DNA of 64,000 nucleotides from Rhizobium sp. BT03 (lineage in GTDB: Bacteria > Pseudomonadota > Alphaproteobacteria > Rhizobiales > Rhizobiaceae): the NCBI RefSeq assembly GCF_030053155.1, contig NZ_CP125640.1, positions 3,304,001-3,368,000 of the forward strand, given 5' to 3'. How positions within the stretch are numbered: the stretch's first letter is position 1; each line of letters begins with the position of its first letter. Made by a program: the position numbers and the translations under genes. Positions 34,764-46,637 of this stretch are shown here, in pieces. The notes beneath the pieces were generated by a model, which made no database searches, had not been told where the DNA came from, and saw only the letters and a program-made list of their open reading frames with translations.

Positions 34764-35252
34764 TCAAACGTCCTCGGGACGGTCCTTCGGGTCGAACTGG
34801 ATAATCGTGATCCATCTTGCCGTCAGCGCCGGCTTCTTCTCGTTTTCGATCTCGATCGAGGCGTCATAAGTGGTCATCAGCATGCCGCCGCCGCGGAAGC
34901 GGGCGTCGGAGAGCAGGAAGCGGCCGCGGACGCGGGCGCCGCTCTTCACCGGCGTCATGAAGCGGACGCGATCGAAGCCGTAATTGATGCCCATGGTCTG
35001 CTCGCGCACTTTCGGCAAGCAGTTGTAATTCATCGTCGACAGCAGCGACAGCGTCAGGAAGCCATGGGCGATGGTGCCGCCGAAGGGGCTTTCTGCCGCC
35101 GCGCGCTTGGGGTCGACATGAATGAACTGATGGTCGTCGGTTGCCCCTGCAAAGGCGTCGATCATCGTCTGGTCGACGGTGATCCAGTCCGAAAGGCCTG
35201 TTTCCATGCCGATCAGTCCCCGCACGTCGGAGAGTGAAATTTCCGTGACCAT
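34764..35252 (-). CDS. MaoC-like dehydratase (NodN-type)
   Basis: 162 residues with a hot-dog fold and the R-hydratase motif: DDHQFIHVDPKRAAAESPFG and TIAHGFLTLSLLS supply the Asp and His of the active site. Relatives hydrate enoyl-CoA. NodN, a nodulation protein, belongs to the same group. No nod genes are nearby, so a housekeeping acyl-CoA role is likelier. It is convergent with the VOC gene (15 bases) and lies just upstream, in the reading sense, of the end of the glycogen operon. Confidence 0.87.
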   Translation of the reverse strand: MVTEISLSDVRGLIGMETGLSDWITVDQTMIDAFAGATDDHQFIHVDPKRAAAESPFGGTIAHGFLTLSLLSTMNYNCLPKVREQTMGINYGFDRVRFMTPVKSGARVRGRFLLSDARFRGGGMLMTTYDASIEIENEKKPALTARWITIIQFDPKDRPEDV

Positions 35253-35341
35253 GAATTCCTCGTGAGATAGGCCGCCGGCTCAAGCCTTATCGTGCATTTA
35301 TGACGATTGCGACAAGGATTTGCCCAGGTGGACCGAGGGGG

Positions 35342-37321
35342 TCAGTTTTCGACGAAAAAGGCGACGGAGCGTGGCTCGACGGTAACGCTGGCACCGGCTT
35401 TTTTCGTTCCCTCCGGCGTCAGCTGCCGCCAGCCCGCCTCGCCTTCCGAGGGAAGCGTGAAGATCTGGCGGCGGTCCGACCGGTTGAAGAGCACGGCAAG
35501 CCGGGTCTGCCTGCCGCGCGCGGAGCGGTCACCTGTGGAAAGCAGCATGCCGAGGGTGGAAAGCGACGGCGTCTCCCATTCGGCGACGGTCATCGGTTCA
35601 CCCGAAAGCGAAATCCATTCGACATCGCCGTTTCCTGACAGGAAGCCTGTTTCGGAGAAGACCGTGAAGCGGCGGCGCAGCCCTGAGACAAAGGCGGTAT
35701 GGGCGACGAGATCCTCGTCCAGCGCCTTCCAGTCCAGCCAGGTGATCTCGTTGTCCTGGCAATAGGCATTGTTGTTGCCATGCTGGCTGCGGCCGCCCTC
35801 ATCGCCCGCCGTCAGCATGATGCTGCCGCGGGTGGCAAAGAGCGTCGATATCAGCGCCATCACATCGTCCCGGCGACGCTTGCGGATCGAGGGATAGAGG
35901 GTTTCCCCTTCGACGCCGTTGTTCCAGGAGTGGTTCTCGTTATGGCCGTCACGATTGTGCTCGCCATTGGCGTCATTGTGCTTGCCGGCGTAGGAGACGA
36001 GATCGGTCAGCGTGAAGCCGTCATGGGCGGCGAGGAAATTGACGCTGCGCGTTCCCTTGCCGTCGTTGCAGGAGAAGATGTCGGAGGAACCGGCAAGCGC
36101 GGTCGCGAGCGCCCCGGTCTTCCAATCGTCGCCGCGCCAGTAGCAGCGCAGATCGTCACGAACCCGGTCGTTCCATTCCAGGAAGGGCGGCGGAAAATTG
36201 CCGAGCTGATAACCGCCCGGGCCGATATCCCAGGGCTCGGCAATCATGATCCGGTCGGCAAGCACATTGTCGGAAAGGATTGCTGCAAGCGTTCCGCCGT
36301 CGCGTTCGAAGCCTGTCGCGGTGCGTCCGAGCACCGGGGCGAGATCGAAGCGAAAACCGTCGACGCCTGAATTGAGCACGAAATGGCGCAGGCTGTCGAT
36401 GACGAGACGGCGAACCTCGGGATGATCGCAGGCGAGTGTGTTGCCGGTGCCGGTGTCGTTGACGAGTTCGCCCGGCCAATTCTGGGCGTGGCGATAATAA
36501 TGCAGGTTGTCGAGGCCGCGCAGCGACAGTGTCGTGCCGTAACGGTCGCTCTCGCCGGTATGGTTGAAGACGAGGTCGAGGATGACCGCGATGCCTTCGG
36601 CATGCAAGGCCGCGACCGTCTCGCGCAGTTCTGTCATGCCGCCCGGCGCCAGCCGCGGATCGAGCGCCATGAAGGCGACCGGATTATAGCCCCAGCCGTT
36701 GGTAAGGCCGAGCGGCGGCAGGTGGCGCTCGTCGATCCAGGCGGTGATCGGCATCAGTTCGACGGCGTCGACACCGATCCGCTTCAGATGCGCTACGACC
36801 GAGGGATGGGCAAGAGCGGCAACCGTGCCGCGCTGAGCCTCCGGCACATCGGGATGGAGTATGGTGAAGGGCCGCACCGCCACTTCATAGATAAAGCCGC
36901 CCGGTTTGAAGAGCGGCTTGGCGATTGCGGCGCGTGTATCGGTGGTGACGATCGCCTTCGGCATCAGGTCCTGGCTGTCCTCGCCATAGATGCCGAGGCG
37001 GGGATCGTAGCGGAACGGCCGATCGATCTCCTTGGCATAGGGGTCGATCAGCAGTTTGGAGGGATCAAACCAGAGGCCGCCGTCGGGGGCGTAGATGCCG
37101 TCAGCGCGGTATCCGTAGCGCGCGCCCGCCTTCAGCCCGTCGACGAACAGACGATGGACGTGATTGCTGTCGCGCGCCATCGGCAGGCGCGCGAATTCCC
37201 TGTTGCCGTCATCCTCGAAGAGGCAGAGTTCGATCTGTGCGGCATGATGCGACCACACGGCAAATTCGACGCCGGTCTCGAAGACGATCGCGCCGCTTTG
37301 CGCCGAACTCTCTCCCCGCAT
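35342..37321 (-). CDS. glgX: Glycogen debranching enzyme
   Basis: 659 residues of glycosyl hydrolase family 13, cutting alpha-1,6 links of limit dextrin produced by glycogen phosphorylase. An N-terminal carbohydrate-binding module is followed by the (beta/alpha)8 barrel with GVDGFRFDLAPVLGR (nucleophile Asp) and MIAEPWDIGPGGYQLGNFPP (acid Glu), characteristic of GlgX. The VNFLAAHDGFTLTDLVSY region supplies the third acidic residue. It starts at ATG 37321, 12 bases after the pgm stop, so it is the last gene of the glg operon. Confidence 0.96.
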   Translation of the reverse strand: MRGESSAQSGAIVFETGVEFAVWSHHAAQIELCLFEDDGNREFARLPMARDSNHVHRLFVDGLKAGARYGYRADGIYAPDGGLWFDPSKLLIDPYAKEIDRPFRYDPRLGIYGEDSQDLMPKAIVTTDTRAAIAKPLFKPGGFIYEVAVRPFTILHPDVPEAQRGTVAALAHPSVVAHLKRIGVDAVELMPITAWIDERHLPPLGLTNGWGYNPVAFMALDPRLAPGGMTELRETVAALHAEGIAVILDLVFNHTGESDRYGTTLSLRGLDNLHYYRHAQNWPGELVNDTGTGNTLACDHPEVRRLVIDSLRHFVLNSGVDGFRFDLAPVLGRTATGFERDGGTLAAILSDNVLADRIMIAEPWDIGPGGYQLGNFPPPFLEWNDRVRDDLRCYWRGDDWKTGALATALAGSSDIFSCNDGKGTRSVNFLAAHDGFTLTDLVSYAGKHNDANGEHNRDGHNENHSWNNGVEGETLYPSIRKRRRDDVMALISTLFATRGSIMLTAGDEGGRSQHGNNNAYCQDNEITWLDWKALDEDLVAHTAFVSGLRRRFTVFSETGFLSGNGDVEWISLSGEPMTVAEWETPSLSTLGMLLSTGDRSARGRQTRLAVLFNRSDRRQIFTLPSEGEAGWRQLTPEGTKKAGASVTVEPRSVAFFVEN

Positions 37322-37333
37322 ATTCCCCCCGGA

Positions 37334-38971
<1,638 letters not shown>

Positions 38972-40414
38972 TCACATGCCTTTCGAGACGAGGCTTGAAT
39001 AGAGGGCAGCGTAGCGTTCGGCGCTCTTCTCCCAGGAGACATCCGATTTCATGCCTTGCTTTTGCAATTGGGTCCAGAGTTTTCGGTCCGCGTAAAAATG
39101 CATCGCACGGCGGATTGCCTGTAGCATGCCGGTTTCCGTCACGGGTGAGAATTGTATGCCGGTTGCCACTTTCGCCGCAAGTGCGGCGTGATTGGCGTCG
39201 ATCACCGTATCGTTCAGCCCGCCGGTGCGGGCGACGATCGGCACGCAGCCATACCGCAGGCCGTAAAGCTGGGTCAGGCCGCAGGGTTCGAAACGCGAGG
39301 GGATGATGATGGCGTCGCAGCCGGCCTGCATCAGATGCGACATCGGCTCGTTATAGCCGATCGAGACGCCGATGCGGCCGGGATGGCGGCTTGCCGAGGC
39401 GAGCAGTGCGCCTTCGAGTGCCGCTTCGCCGGAGCCGAGCACGACGAGCTTGCCGCCCATGGCGACGATTTCGTCGGCGACGTTGGCGACGATATCCATG
39501 CCCTTCTGCCAGGTGAGCCGGCTGATGACGCAGAAGATCGGGGCGTCGTCATTGTCGAGACGGAAGAATTCGGCGATCGAGCGCCGGTTCTCCTCACGGT
39601 TCTTCAGCGTCGTCGGGCCATAATGGGTGTGGACGACGGGATCGGTCGCCGGGTTCCAGATATCGGTGTCGATGCCGTTGACGATGCCGTGAAGATCATC
39701 GATGCGGCTGGCGATGACACCGTCGAGCCCCATGCCGAACTCCGGCGTCAGAATCTCGTCGGCATAGGTCGGGCTCACCGTGGTGATCGCGTGGGCGGTC
39801 TGCAGGCCGCCCTTGAGGTAGCCGACCGTGCCGTAATATTCGATGCTGTCGGTGGCGAAGGCATGGGCGGGCAGGCGCAGGCCGGGAAAGATTTCGGGGC
39901 CGAACTGGCCCTGGAAGGCGATGTTGTGGATGGTCAACACGCTCGGCAGTTCCGGCGTCGGATAGTAGCGCATATAGACCGAGGTCAGCGCCGCCTGCCA
40001 ATCATGCGTGTGGACGAGGTCCGGCCGCCAGCCGGGCAGCAGGCCGGCGGCGATTTCGGAGGCTGCGAGCGACAAAGCGGCGAAACGCCGCCAGTTATCC
40101 GGATAGTCCTTGCCGAGCGGATCGACATAGGGGCCGCCCGGCCTGTCGTAATAGGCCGGCGCATCGAGAATGAGCAGATCGAGGCCCTCGTGCTCAACCT
40201 CCAGCACGGTCGCCGGCTCGCCGAGCAGGTCGGCGAATTCGAGCCTGACGACCGGGTCGCGAATGACTTTCATGACGGCTGGATAGCCGGGCAGAAGGGT
40301 CTTGGTCTCGACCCCGAAGGCTTTGAGAGCGATTGGCAGGGCGCCTGACACATCGGCCAGGCCCCCTGTCTTGATCAAAGGGAAGACTTCGGATGAAACC
40401 GAAAGAACTTTCAT
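38972..40414 (-). CDS. glgA: Glycogen synthase (ADP-glucose dependent)
   Basis: 480-residue family 5 glycosyltransferase (GT-B fold). It extends alpha-1,4 chains using ADP-glucose. It has the ADP-glucose-binding KTGGL motif near the N-terminus ([16 protein letters not shown]) and the C-terminal [17 protein letters not shown] with the catalytic Glu region and the later TGGLNDTV. Full length. It is separated from glgC by three bases, so tightly co-translated. Confidence 0.97.
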   Translation of the reverse strand: MKVLSVSSEVFPLIKTGGLADVSGALPIALKAFGVETKTLLPGYPAVMKVIRDPVVRLEFADLLGEPATVLEVEHEGLDLLILDAPAYYDRPGGPYVDPLGKDYPDNWRRFAALSLAASEIAAGLLPGWRPDLVHTHDWQAALTSVYMRYYPTPELPSVLTIHNIAFQGQFGPEIFPGLRLPAHAFATDSIEYYGTVGYLKGGLQTAHAITTVSPTYADEILTPEFGMGLDGVIASRIDDLHGIVNGIDTDIWNPATDPVVHTHYGPTTLKNREENRRSIAEFFRLDNDDAPIFCVISRLTWQKGMDIVANVADEIVAMGGKLVVLGSGEAALEGALLASASRHPGRIGVSIGYNEPMSHLMQAGCDAIIIPSRFEPCGLTQLYGLRYGCVPIVARTGGLNDTVIDANHAALAAKVATGIQFSPVTETGMLQAIRRAMHFYADRKLWTQLQKQGMKSDVSWEKSAERYAALYSSLVSKGM

Positions 40415-40417
40415 AAG

Positions 40418-41680
40418 TCAGATATCCAGCTTGTCGATCATCGGTTGGGTGATCAGGCAGATGCCGCTTTCCGTCCGCCGGAAGCGCTTGGCGTCGAGCT
40501 CGGCGTCCTCGCCGACGACCAGGCCTTCCGGAATGACGACGCCATGGTCGATCACCACATTCTTGAGCTGTGCCCGCCGCCCGATCTTGACGTTCGGCAG
40601 GATGACCGCGCCTTCCAATTTGGAGAAGGAGTTGGCCCTGACGCCGGTGAAGAGCAGGCTGTTGTTGAGGCTGGCGCCGGAGATGATGCAGTCGCCCGAG
40701 ACGACGGAGGAGGTGGCCGAGCCGCGGCGATCCTCATCGTCATGGACGAATTTCGCCGGCGGGGTGATCTCGGCATAGGTCCAGATCGGCCAGGACTTGT
40801 CGTAGATGTCGAGCTCGGGAACGATCGCCGTCAGGTCGATATTGGCCTGCCAATAGGCGTCGATCGTGCCGACGTCGCGCCAGTAGGGCTCATGTTCGAA
40901 ATCGGAGCGGACGCAGGACTTGGCGAAGCGGTGGGCGACCGCCTTACCGTGCTCGACGATATAGGGGATGATGTCCTTGCCGAAGTCGCGGCTCGAGGTC
41001 GGGTCGGCGGCGTCGCGGCGCAGCGCATCGAGCAGGAACTTGGTGTGGAAGACGTAGATGCCCATCGAGGCGAGGGCGAAATCCGGCTTGTCGGGAATGG
41101 GCGGCGGATCGGCCGGCTTCTCGACGAAGGCGATGATCTCGTCCTTGTCGTTGACATGCATGACGCCGAAACCGGTCGCCTCCATGCGCGGCACTTCCAG
41201 GCAGCCGATGGTGACGTCGGCGCCGGAATCGACGTGCTGCTGCAGCATCCATTCATAGTCCATCTTGTAGACGTGGTCGCCGGCGAGAATGACCATGTAT
41301 TCGACACCGTAATCCTCGATGATGTCGATGTTCTGATAGACGGCGTCGGCGGTGCCTTCATACCACTGCGTTTCCGAAACGCGCTGGCTGGCCGGGAGGA
41401 TGTCGAAGCTCTCGTTGCGCTCGGGGCGGAAGAAGTTCCAGCCGCGCTGCATGTGGCGGATCAGCGAATGCGCCTTGTATTGCGTCGCGACGCCGATGCG
41501 GCGGATGCCTGAGTTCAGGGCGTTCGACAGGGCGAAATCGATGATGCGGGCCTTGCCGCCGAAATAGACGGCGGGCTTGGCGCGCCGGTCGGTGAGTTCC
41601 TTGAGACGGCTCCCCCTGCCGCCGGCCAGAACATAAGCCATTGCATCGCGGGCAAGTGGCTGAACACGCTTTTCTACCAT
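40418..41680 (-). CDS. glgC: Glucose-1-phosphate adenylyltransferase
   Basis: 420 residues. Makes ADP-glucose, the committed step of glycogen synthesis. It has the nucleotide-binding [20 protein letters not shown] and [20 protein letters not shown] at the N-terminus, the substrate-binding EKPADPPP stretch, and a C-terminal left-handed beta-helix. The family is allosterically controlled. It starts at ATG 41680, 18 bases after glgB. Confidence 0.97.
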   Translation of the reverse strand: MVEKRVQPLARDAMAYVLAGGRGSRLKELTDRRAKPAVYFGGKARIIDFALSNALNSGIRRIGVATQYKAHSLIRHMQRGWNFFRPERNESFDILPASQRVSETQWYEGTADAVYQNIDIIEDYGVEYMVILAGDHVYKMDYEWMLQQHVDSGADVTIGCLEVPRMEATGFGVMHVNDKDEIIAFVEKPADPPPIPDKPDFALASMGIYVFHTKFLLDALRRDAADPTSSRDFGKDIIPYIVEHGKAVAHRFAKSCVRSDFEHEPYWRDVGTIDAYWQANIDLTAIVPELDIYDKSWPIWTYAEITPPAKFVHDDEDRRGSATSSVVSGDCIISGASLNNSLLFTGVRANSFSKLEGAVILPNVKIGRRAQLKNVVIDHGVVIPEGLVVGEDAELDAKRFRRTESGICLITQPMIDKLDI

Positions 41681-41698
41681 TTTCTCCTCCCACCAGTA

Positions 41699-43906
41699 CT
41701 AATTTTCAGGTTCAAGCATGATTGTCGCCAAGGGCGGCAAGGTGATCGAGCAGGTGATGTCACCGCCGGCATCGACGGCCTGCACGCGCCCGCCATTGCC
41801 CTTGCCGCTGCCGCCGTAGATGTCGGCATCGGTGTTGAGGATTTCCCGCCAGCGGCCTGCGGACGGCAGGCGGATCGTGTAGTTCTCGCGGTAGACGGGG
41901 GTGAAATTGGTGATGACGGCGACCGGCTTCTGGCCCGGCGCCTTGCGCAGCCACGCAAAGACGGAATTCTGGTGGTCGTCGGCGACCAGCCATTCGAAAC
42001 CTTCGCCCTCGCAGTCACGCTCATGCAGCGCCGGCTTGCTGCGATAGGTGAAGTTGAGGTCGCGCACCAGGCGCCGCATGCCCTCGTGCATGCGGTATTG
42101 CAGCAGGTTCCAGTCGAGCGATTTCGCCTCGCTCCACTCGCTCCACTGGGCGAATTCCTGGCCCATGAACAACAGCTTCTTGCCGGGATAGCCCCACATA
42201 TAGGCGTAGTAGGCGCGCAGATTGGCGAATTTCTGCCAGTCGTCGCCCGGCATCTTGGCGATCAGCGAGCCTTTGCCGTGGACGACCTCGTCATGCGAGA
42301 GCGGCAGGACGAAATTTTCGGAATAGGCGTAGAGCAGGCCGAAGGTGAGCTCGTTGTGATGGTGCCTGCGGTGTATCGGATCGCGGCTCATATAGCTCAG
42401 CGTGTCGTGCATGAAGCCCATGTTCCACTTGAAGCCAAAGCCGAGGCCGCCTTCATGCACGGGCTGGGAGACTTTCGGCCAGGAGGTCGATTCCTCGGCG
42501 ATCGTCATGACGTTGGAATGATTGCCGTAGATGCGGGTGTTGAGATCCTGCAGGAAACGGACCGCTTCGAGGTTCTCGTTGCCGCCATATTCGTTCGGAA
42601 TCCATTCGCCGTGTTTGCGGGAATAGTCGAGGTAGAGCATCGAGGCGACGGCATCGACGCGCAGACCGTCGAGATGGAATTTCTCGGCCCAGTAGAGCGC
42701 GTTGTTGACGAGATAGGAAACGACCTCGGTGCGGCCGAAATTGTAGATCGCCGTGCTCCAGTCCGGGTGGAAGCCCTTGCGCGGGTCTTCGTGCTCGTAG
42801 AGCGCCGTGCCGTCGAACCAGCCGAGGCCGTGCTCGTCGGTCGGGAAATGCGCCGGCACCCAGTCGAGGATGACGCCGATGCCGACCTTGTGGCAGCCGT
42901 TGACGAAACGGGCGAAACCCTCCGGCTCGCCGAAACGGGCGGTCGGTGCGTAGAGGCCCGTCGTCTGGTAACCCCAGGAGGGGTCATAGGGATGCTCGGT
43001 GATCGGCAGGAATTCGATATGGGTGAAGCCCATGTCGGCGCAATAGGGGATGAGGCTGGAGGCGAGCTCGTCCCAGGACAGCATCGTGCCATCGTCCCGG
43101 CGCCGCCAGGAGGCGGCATGCACCTCGTAGATCGAGATCGGCTGGCGGCGCTTGTCCGTCTCGCGCCAGTGCTTCAGATGGGCTTCGTCTTCCCACTCCT
43201 GCTCCAGATCGGCGGCGGTGATCGAGGCGGTCTTCGGCCGGAGTTCGCTGCGGCGGGCGAAGGGATCGGCCTTCAGGGGCAGCAGCACGCCGTCCTGGCC
43301 GCGGATTTCGAATTTGTAGGCAACGCCGATCGGGACGTCAGGGGCAAAGATCTCCCAGATGCCGCTATCGGAGCGGAAGCGCATGACGTGGCGGCGGCCG
43401 TCCCAATTGTTGAAGTCGCCGACGACGGAAACGCGCTGCGCATTCGGGGCCCAGACGGCGAAATGTATGCCCTGGGCGCCATCATGCTTGATGAGGTGGG
43501 CGCCCATCTTGTCGAACAGGCGCAGATGCGAGCCCTGGCGGGCGAAATAATCGTCCATCGGCCCGAGCACCGGACCGAAACTGTAAGGATCGGTGACGGC
43601 CCATTCGGCATCGCCGCGCCGGGCGCGGTAGCGCACCGGCTGGAGCTTGGTGAGGGAAACCGGGCCGGCGAAGAAACCGTCGGCATGGAGCTGTTTCAGT
43701 TCGCCGACGGCGCTGCCGTCGAGCGCCATGGCGGTCACTTCCTCAGCACCCGGGATGAAACACCTGGCGACGAAGGCGTCGCCTGCCTGGTGCACCCCTA
43801 GGACGGCAAAGGGATTGGAATGCGAGCCGGCAAGGATCGCCGCGATTTCATCTGCCGAAATTTCCCAGGAAAGCTTTACTTCAGGGACGTTTTTCGGCGT
43901 TTTCAT
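41699..43906 (-). CDS. glgB: 1,4-alpha-glucan branching enzyme
   Basis: 735 residues. Transfers glucan segments to form alpha-1,6 branches. Two N-terminal CBM48-type domains are followed by a GH13 barrel. Active-site segments are LDGLRVDAVASMLYLDYSR (nucleophile Asp), MTIAEESTSWPKVSQP (acid Glu) and LSHDEVVHGKGS (transition-state Asp). The ATG overlaps the glgP stop (ATGA at 43903-43906), giving coupled translation. Confidence 0.97.
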   Translation of the reverse strand: MKTPKNVPEVKLSWEISADEIAAILAGSHSNPFAVLGVHQAGDAFVARCFIPGAEEVTAMALDGSAVGELKQLHADGFFAGPVSLTKLQPVRYRARRGDAEWAVTDPYSFGPVLGPMDDYFARQGSHLRLFDKMGAHLIKHDGAQGIHFAVWAPNAQRVSVVGDFNNWDGRRHVMRFRSDSGIWEIFAPDVPIGVAYKFEIRGQDGVLLPLKADPFARRSELRPKTASITAADLEQEWEDEAHLKHWRETDKRRQPISIYEVHAASWRRRDDGTMLSWDELASSLIPYCADMGFTHIEFLPITEHPYDPSWGYQTTGLYAPTARFGEPEGFARFVNGCHKVGIGVILDWVPAHFPTDEHGLGWFDGTALYEHEDPRKGFHPDWSTAIYNFGRTEVVSYLVNNALYWAEKFHLDGLRVDAVASMLYLDYSRKHGEWIPNEYGGNENLEAVRFLQDLNTRIYGNHSNVMTIAEESTSWPKVSQPVHEGGLGFGFKWNMGFMHDTLSYMSRDPIHRRHHHNELTFGLLYAYSENFVLPLSHDEVVHGKGSLIAKMPGDDWQKFANLRAYYAYMWGYPGKKLLFMGQEFAQWSEWSEAKSLDWNLLQYRMHEGMRRLVRDLNFTYRSKPALHERDCEGEGFEWLVADDHQNSVFAWLRKAPGQKPVAVITNFTPVYRENYTIRLPSAGRWREILNTDADIYGGSGKGNGGRVQAVDAGGDITCSITLPPLATIMLEPEN

Positions 43907-46365
43907 CCGGCTCTCCAGATTTCGTCTGCATATTGCCTGATCGTACGGTCGGACGAGAACCAGCCCATCCGCGCCGTGTTGTTGATCGTCTTGGTGTACC
44001 AGGCGGACTGGTTCGTCCAGATCTGGTCGACTTCGCGCTGGGCCTGGGCGTAGGCGTCGAAATCGGCCGCGACCATGAACCAGTCGTGCGAATAGATGCC
44101 GTCGATCAGCGAGGTGTAGCGGTTGCGGTCGTCGGGCGAAAAGACGCCGGAGCCGATGGCTGAGAGCGCCTGGGCGAGTTCGCGCGACCCCTCGATGATG
44201 GCGCGCGGATTGTGGCCGTCGCTGCGGACCTTCGAGACCTCGTCGGCCGTGAGGCCGAAGATGACGATATTGTCTTCACCGACATTGTCGCGCATCTCGA
44301 CATTGGCGCCGTCGAGCGTGCCGATGGTCAGCGCGCCGTTGAGGCCGAACTTCATATTGCCGGTGCCGGATGCTTCCATGCCGGCGGTCGAGATCTGTTC
44401 GGAAAGGTCGGCGGCCGGGACCATGACTTCGGCGAGCGAGACATTGTAATTCGGCACGAAGACGACCTTCAGCAGGCCGCGCACCGACGGGTCGTTGTTG
44501 ATCGTGCGGGCGACGTCGTTGATCAGCTTGATGATCAGCTTGGCGTTGTAATAACTCGGCGCCGCCTTGCCGGCGAAGAGTTTTACGCGCGGCACCCAGT
44601 CGAGCTCGGGATGCGAGCGGATCTGGTCGTAGAGCGCGACGGCCTCGATGATGTTCAGAAGCTGGCGCTTGTATTCGTGGATGCGCTTGATCTGGATGTC
44701 GAACATCGCCGACGGATCGAGCTTCACACCCATGCGGCTGGCGACGAGGTTGGAAAGCGCCACCTTGTTGGCGCGCTTCACGGCTGCGAACTTCTGCTGG
44801 AAGGTCGGGTCGGAAGCGTGCGCCTCGAGCGGGCGCAGCTTCTCGGCGTCGTCGAGGAATTCGTCGCCGATCGCCTCGCGGATCAGGCCGGTGAGGCCGG
44901 GATTGCACTGCTGCAGCCAGCGGCGCGGCGTGATGCCGTTGGTCTTGTTGTTGATGCGATCGGGATAGAGCTTGTGCAAGTCGGCAAAGACCGTGACCTT
45001 CATCAGGTCGGTGTGCAGGGCCGAGACGCCGTTGATCGAATGCGAGCCGACGAAGGCAAGGTTGCCCATGCGCACGCGGCGGTCGCCGCTTTCATCGATC
45101 AGCGAGATCGAGCGGATTTCCCCGTCGGAGAAATTTTTGCCCTTGCGCGCGTCGAGCAGGATCTTGGCGTTGATCGCATAGATGATCTGCATGTGGCGCG
45201 GCAGCAGACGCTCGAACAACGGCACCGCCCAGCTTTCCAGCGCTTCCGGCAGAAGCGTGTGGTTGGTGTAGGAGAAGGTATGGCGGGTGATTTCCCAGGC
45301 CTGGTCGAAATCCATCCCGTGGACGTCGCAGAGCAGGCGCACGAGTTCGGCCACCGAGACGGCGGGATGGGTGTCGTTCAGCTGGATCGCCACCTTATCC
45401 GGCAGCGAGGTGAAATCGTCATATTGCTGCAGATGGCGGCGCAGGATGTCCTGCAACGAAGCGGACGAGAAGAAGAACTCCTGGCGCAGGCGCAGTTCCT
45501 GGCCGGCCGGCGTGGCGTCGGCCGGATAGAGAACCCGGGTCAGGCTTTCGGCCTTGTTGCTTTCGCGCAGCGCCCCGATGTGGTCGCCGGCATTGAAGGC
45601 ATCGAGCAGGATCGGATCGATCGGCTGCGCCGACCAGAGGCGCAGCGTGTTGACGCGCTTGCCGCGCCAGCCGACGGCCGGCGTGTCGAAGGCGGCGGCG
45701 ATGACGCGCTCGGCCGGCTTCCAGACGTAGCGCGGCTGGTCGTCATGCGTGGTGATGAATTCGACGGCGCCGCCGAAGCCGATTTCATAGGCGCTCTCGC
45801 GGCGCTCGAACTCCCAGGGATTGCCATGGGCGAGCCAGTTCTCCGGCAGCTCCACCTGCCAGCCATCGGCCAGCTGCTGGCGGAAGAGGCCGTGCACATA
45901 GCGGATGCCGTAGCCATAGGCGGGTACATCGACCGTTGCCATGCTCTCCATGAAACAGGCGGCGAGACGCCCGAGGCCGCCATTGCCGAGGGCGGCATCG
46001 GGCTCCAGGCCGGCAATGACGTTGACGTCGACGCCGAGCGAGGAAAGCGCATCGCGCACCTCTTCCATCAGGCCGAGATTCGAGACCGCATCGCGCATCA
46101 GGCGGCCGATCAGGAATTCGAGAGACAGATAATAGACGCGCTTGGCGCCGGTCGCATAAACCTCGCGGGTGGAGGCCATCCACTTGTCGATGATGCGGTC
46201 GCGCACCACCAGGATCGTCGCCGTCAGCCAGTCATGCGGCTTTGCCACCTTGGCGTCCTTGCCGATGCGGTAGGTCAGGCGTTCGATGATTTCTTCGGCG
46301 AGAATTTCCGGCTTCGAGCTGCGCGGGGCGGGGGAAGGGATAACCGGCTTGGAAACGGTGTTCAT
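43903..46365 (-). CDS. glgP: Glycogen phosphorylase
   Basis: 820 residues. Releases glucose 1-phosphate from chain ends. The pyridoxal-phosphate site EASGTGNMKFGLNGALTIGT contains the Schiff-base Lys. N-terminal LGNGGLGRLAACFMESMAT is diagnostic too. It is first gene of the glg operon, so degradation and synthesis enzymes share one transcript. The 200 bases upstream contain TTGCAA and CATAAA about 16 bases apart on the minus strand, a possible promoter. Confidence 0.97.
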   Translation of the reverse strand: MNTVSKPVIPSPAPRSSKPEILAEEIIERLTYRIGKDAKVAKPHDWLTATILVVRDRIIDKWMASTREVYATGAKRVYYLSLEFLIGRLMRDAVSNLGLMEEVRDALSSLGVDVNVIAGLEPDAALGNGGLGRLAACFMESMATVDVPAYGYGIRYVHGLFRQQLADGWQVELPENWLAHGNPWEFERRESAYEIGFGGAVEFITTHDDQPRYVWKPAERVIAAAFDTPAVGWRGKRVNTLRLWSAQPIDPILLDAFNAGDHIGALRESNKAESLTRVLYPADATPAGQELRLRQEFFFSSASLQDILRRHLQQYDDFTSLPDKVAIQLNDTHPAVSVAELVRLLCDVHGMDFDQAWEITRHTFSYTNHTLLPEALESWAVPLFERLLPRHMQIIYAINAKILLDARKGKNFSDGEIRSISLIDESGDRRVRMGNLAFVGSHSINGVSALHTDLMKVTVFADLHKLYPDRINNKTNGITPRRWLQQCNPGLTGLIREAIGDEFLDDAEKLRPLEAHASDPTFQQKFAAVKRANKVALSNLVASRMGVKLDPSAMFDIQIKRIHEYKRQLLNIIEAVALYDQIRSHPELDWVPRVKLFAGKAAPSYYNAKLIIKLINDVARTINNDPSVRGLLKVVFVPNYNVSLAEVMVPAADLSEQISTAGMEASGTGNMKFGLNGALTIGTLDGANVEMRDNVGEDNIVIFGLTADEVSKVRSDGHNPRAIIEGSRELAQALSAIGSGVFSPDDRNRYTSLIDGIYSHDWFMVAADFDAYAQAQREVDQIWTNQSAWYTKTINNTARMGWFSSDRTIRQYADEIWRAG

Positions 46366-46584
46366 TGTCAGATCTCGCCAATTTTAATTTGGTTTCAGGG
46401 TGTTATGCCTGATCTAATCGATTTGTCGCTTGCGTTGCCCCCAGTTTATGCATCGTTAGGAAGCACTTGCAACAAGGGATTTGGACAAACGAAAAATTTG
46501 CGAAACCTTCATATTCACAGGACGCGAGGGGATTGATTTCAAACGCTTTTCCCGATCAGATGGATGGGTAGCGATAACGAAAAA

Positions 46585-46608
46585 CCGCGCCGGTTTGTTC
46601 CGGCGCGG
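46585..46608 (-). terminator. Intrinsic terminator of the TadG-like gene
   Basis: A 9-bp GC stem CCGCGCCGG/CCGGCGCGG with a six-base loop. On the minus strand it is followed by TTTTTCG, so it ends the TadG-like transcript about 30 bases after its stop and insulates the glg promoter. Confidence 0.88.
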
Positions 46609-46637
46609 CTTTCCGTTGGACATCTTATCGTGGGATT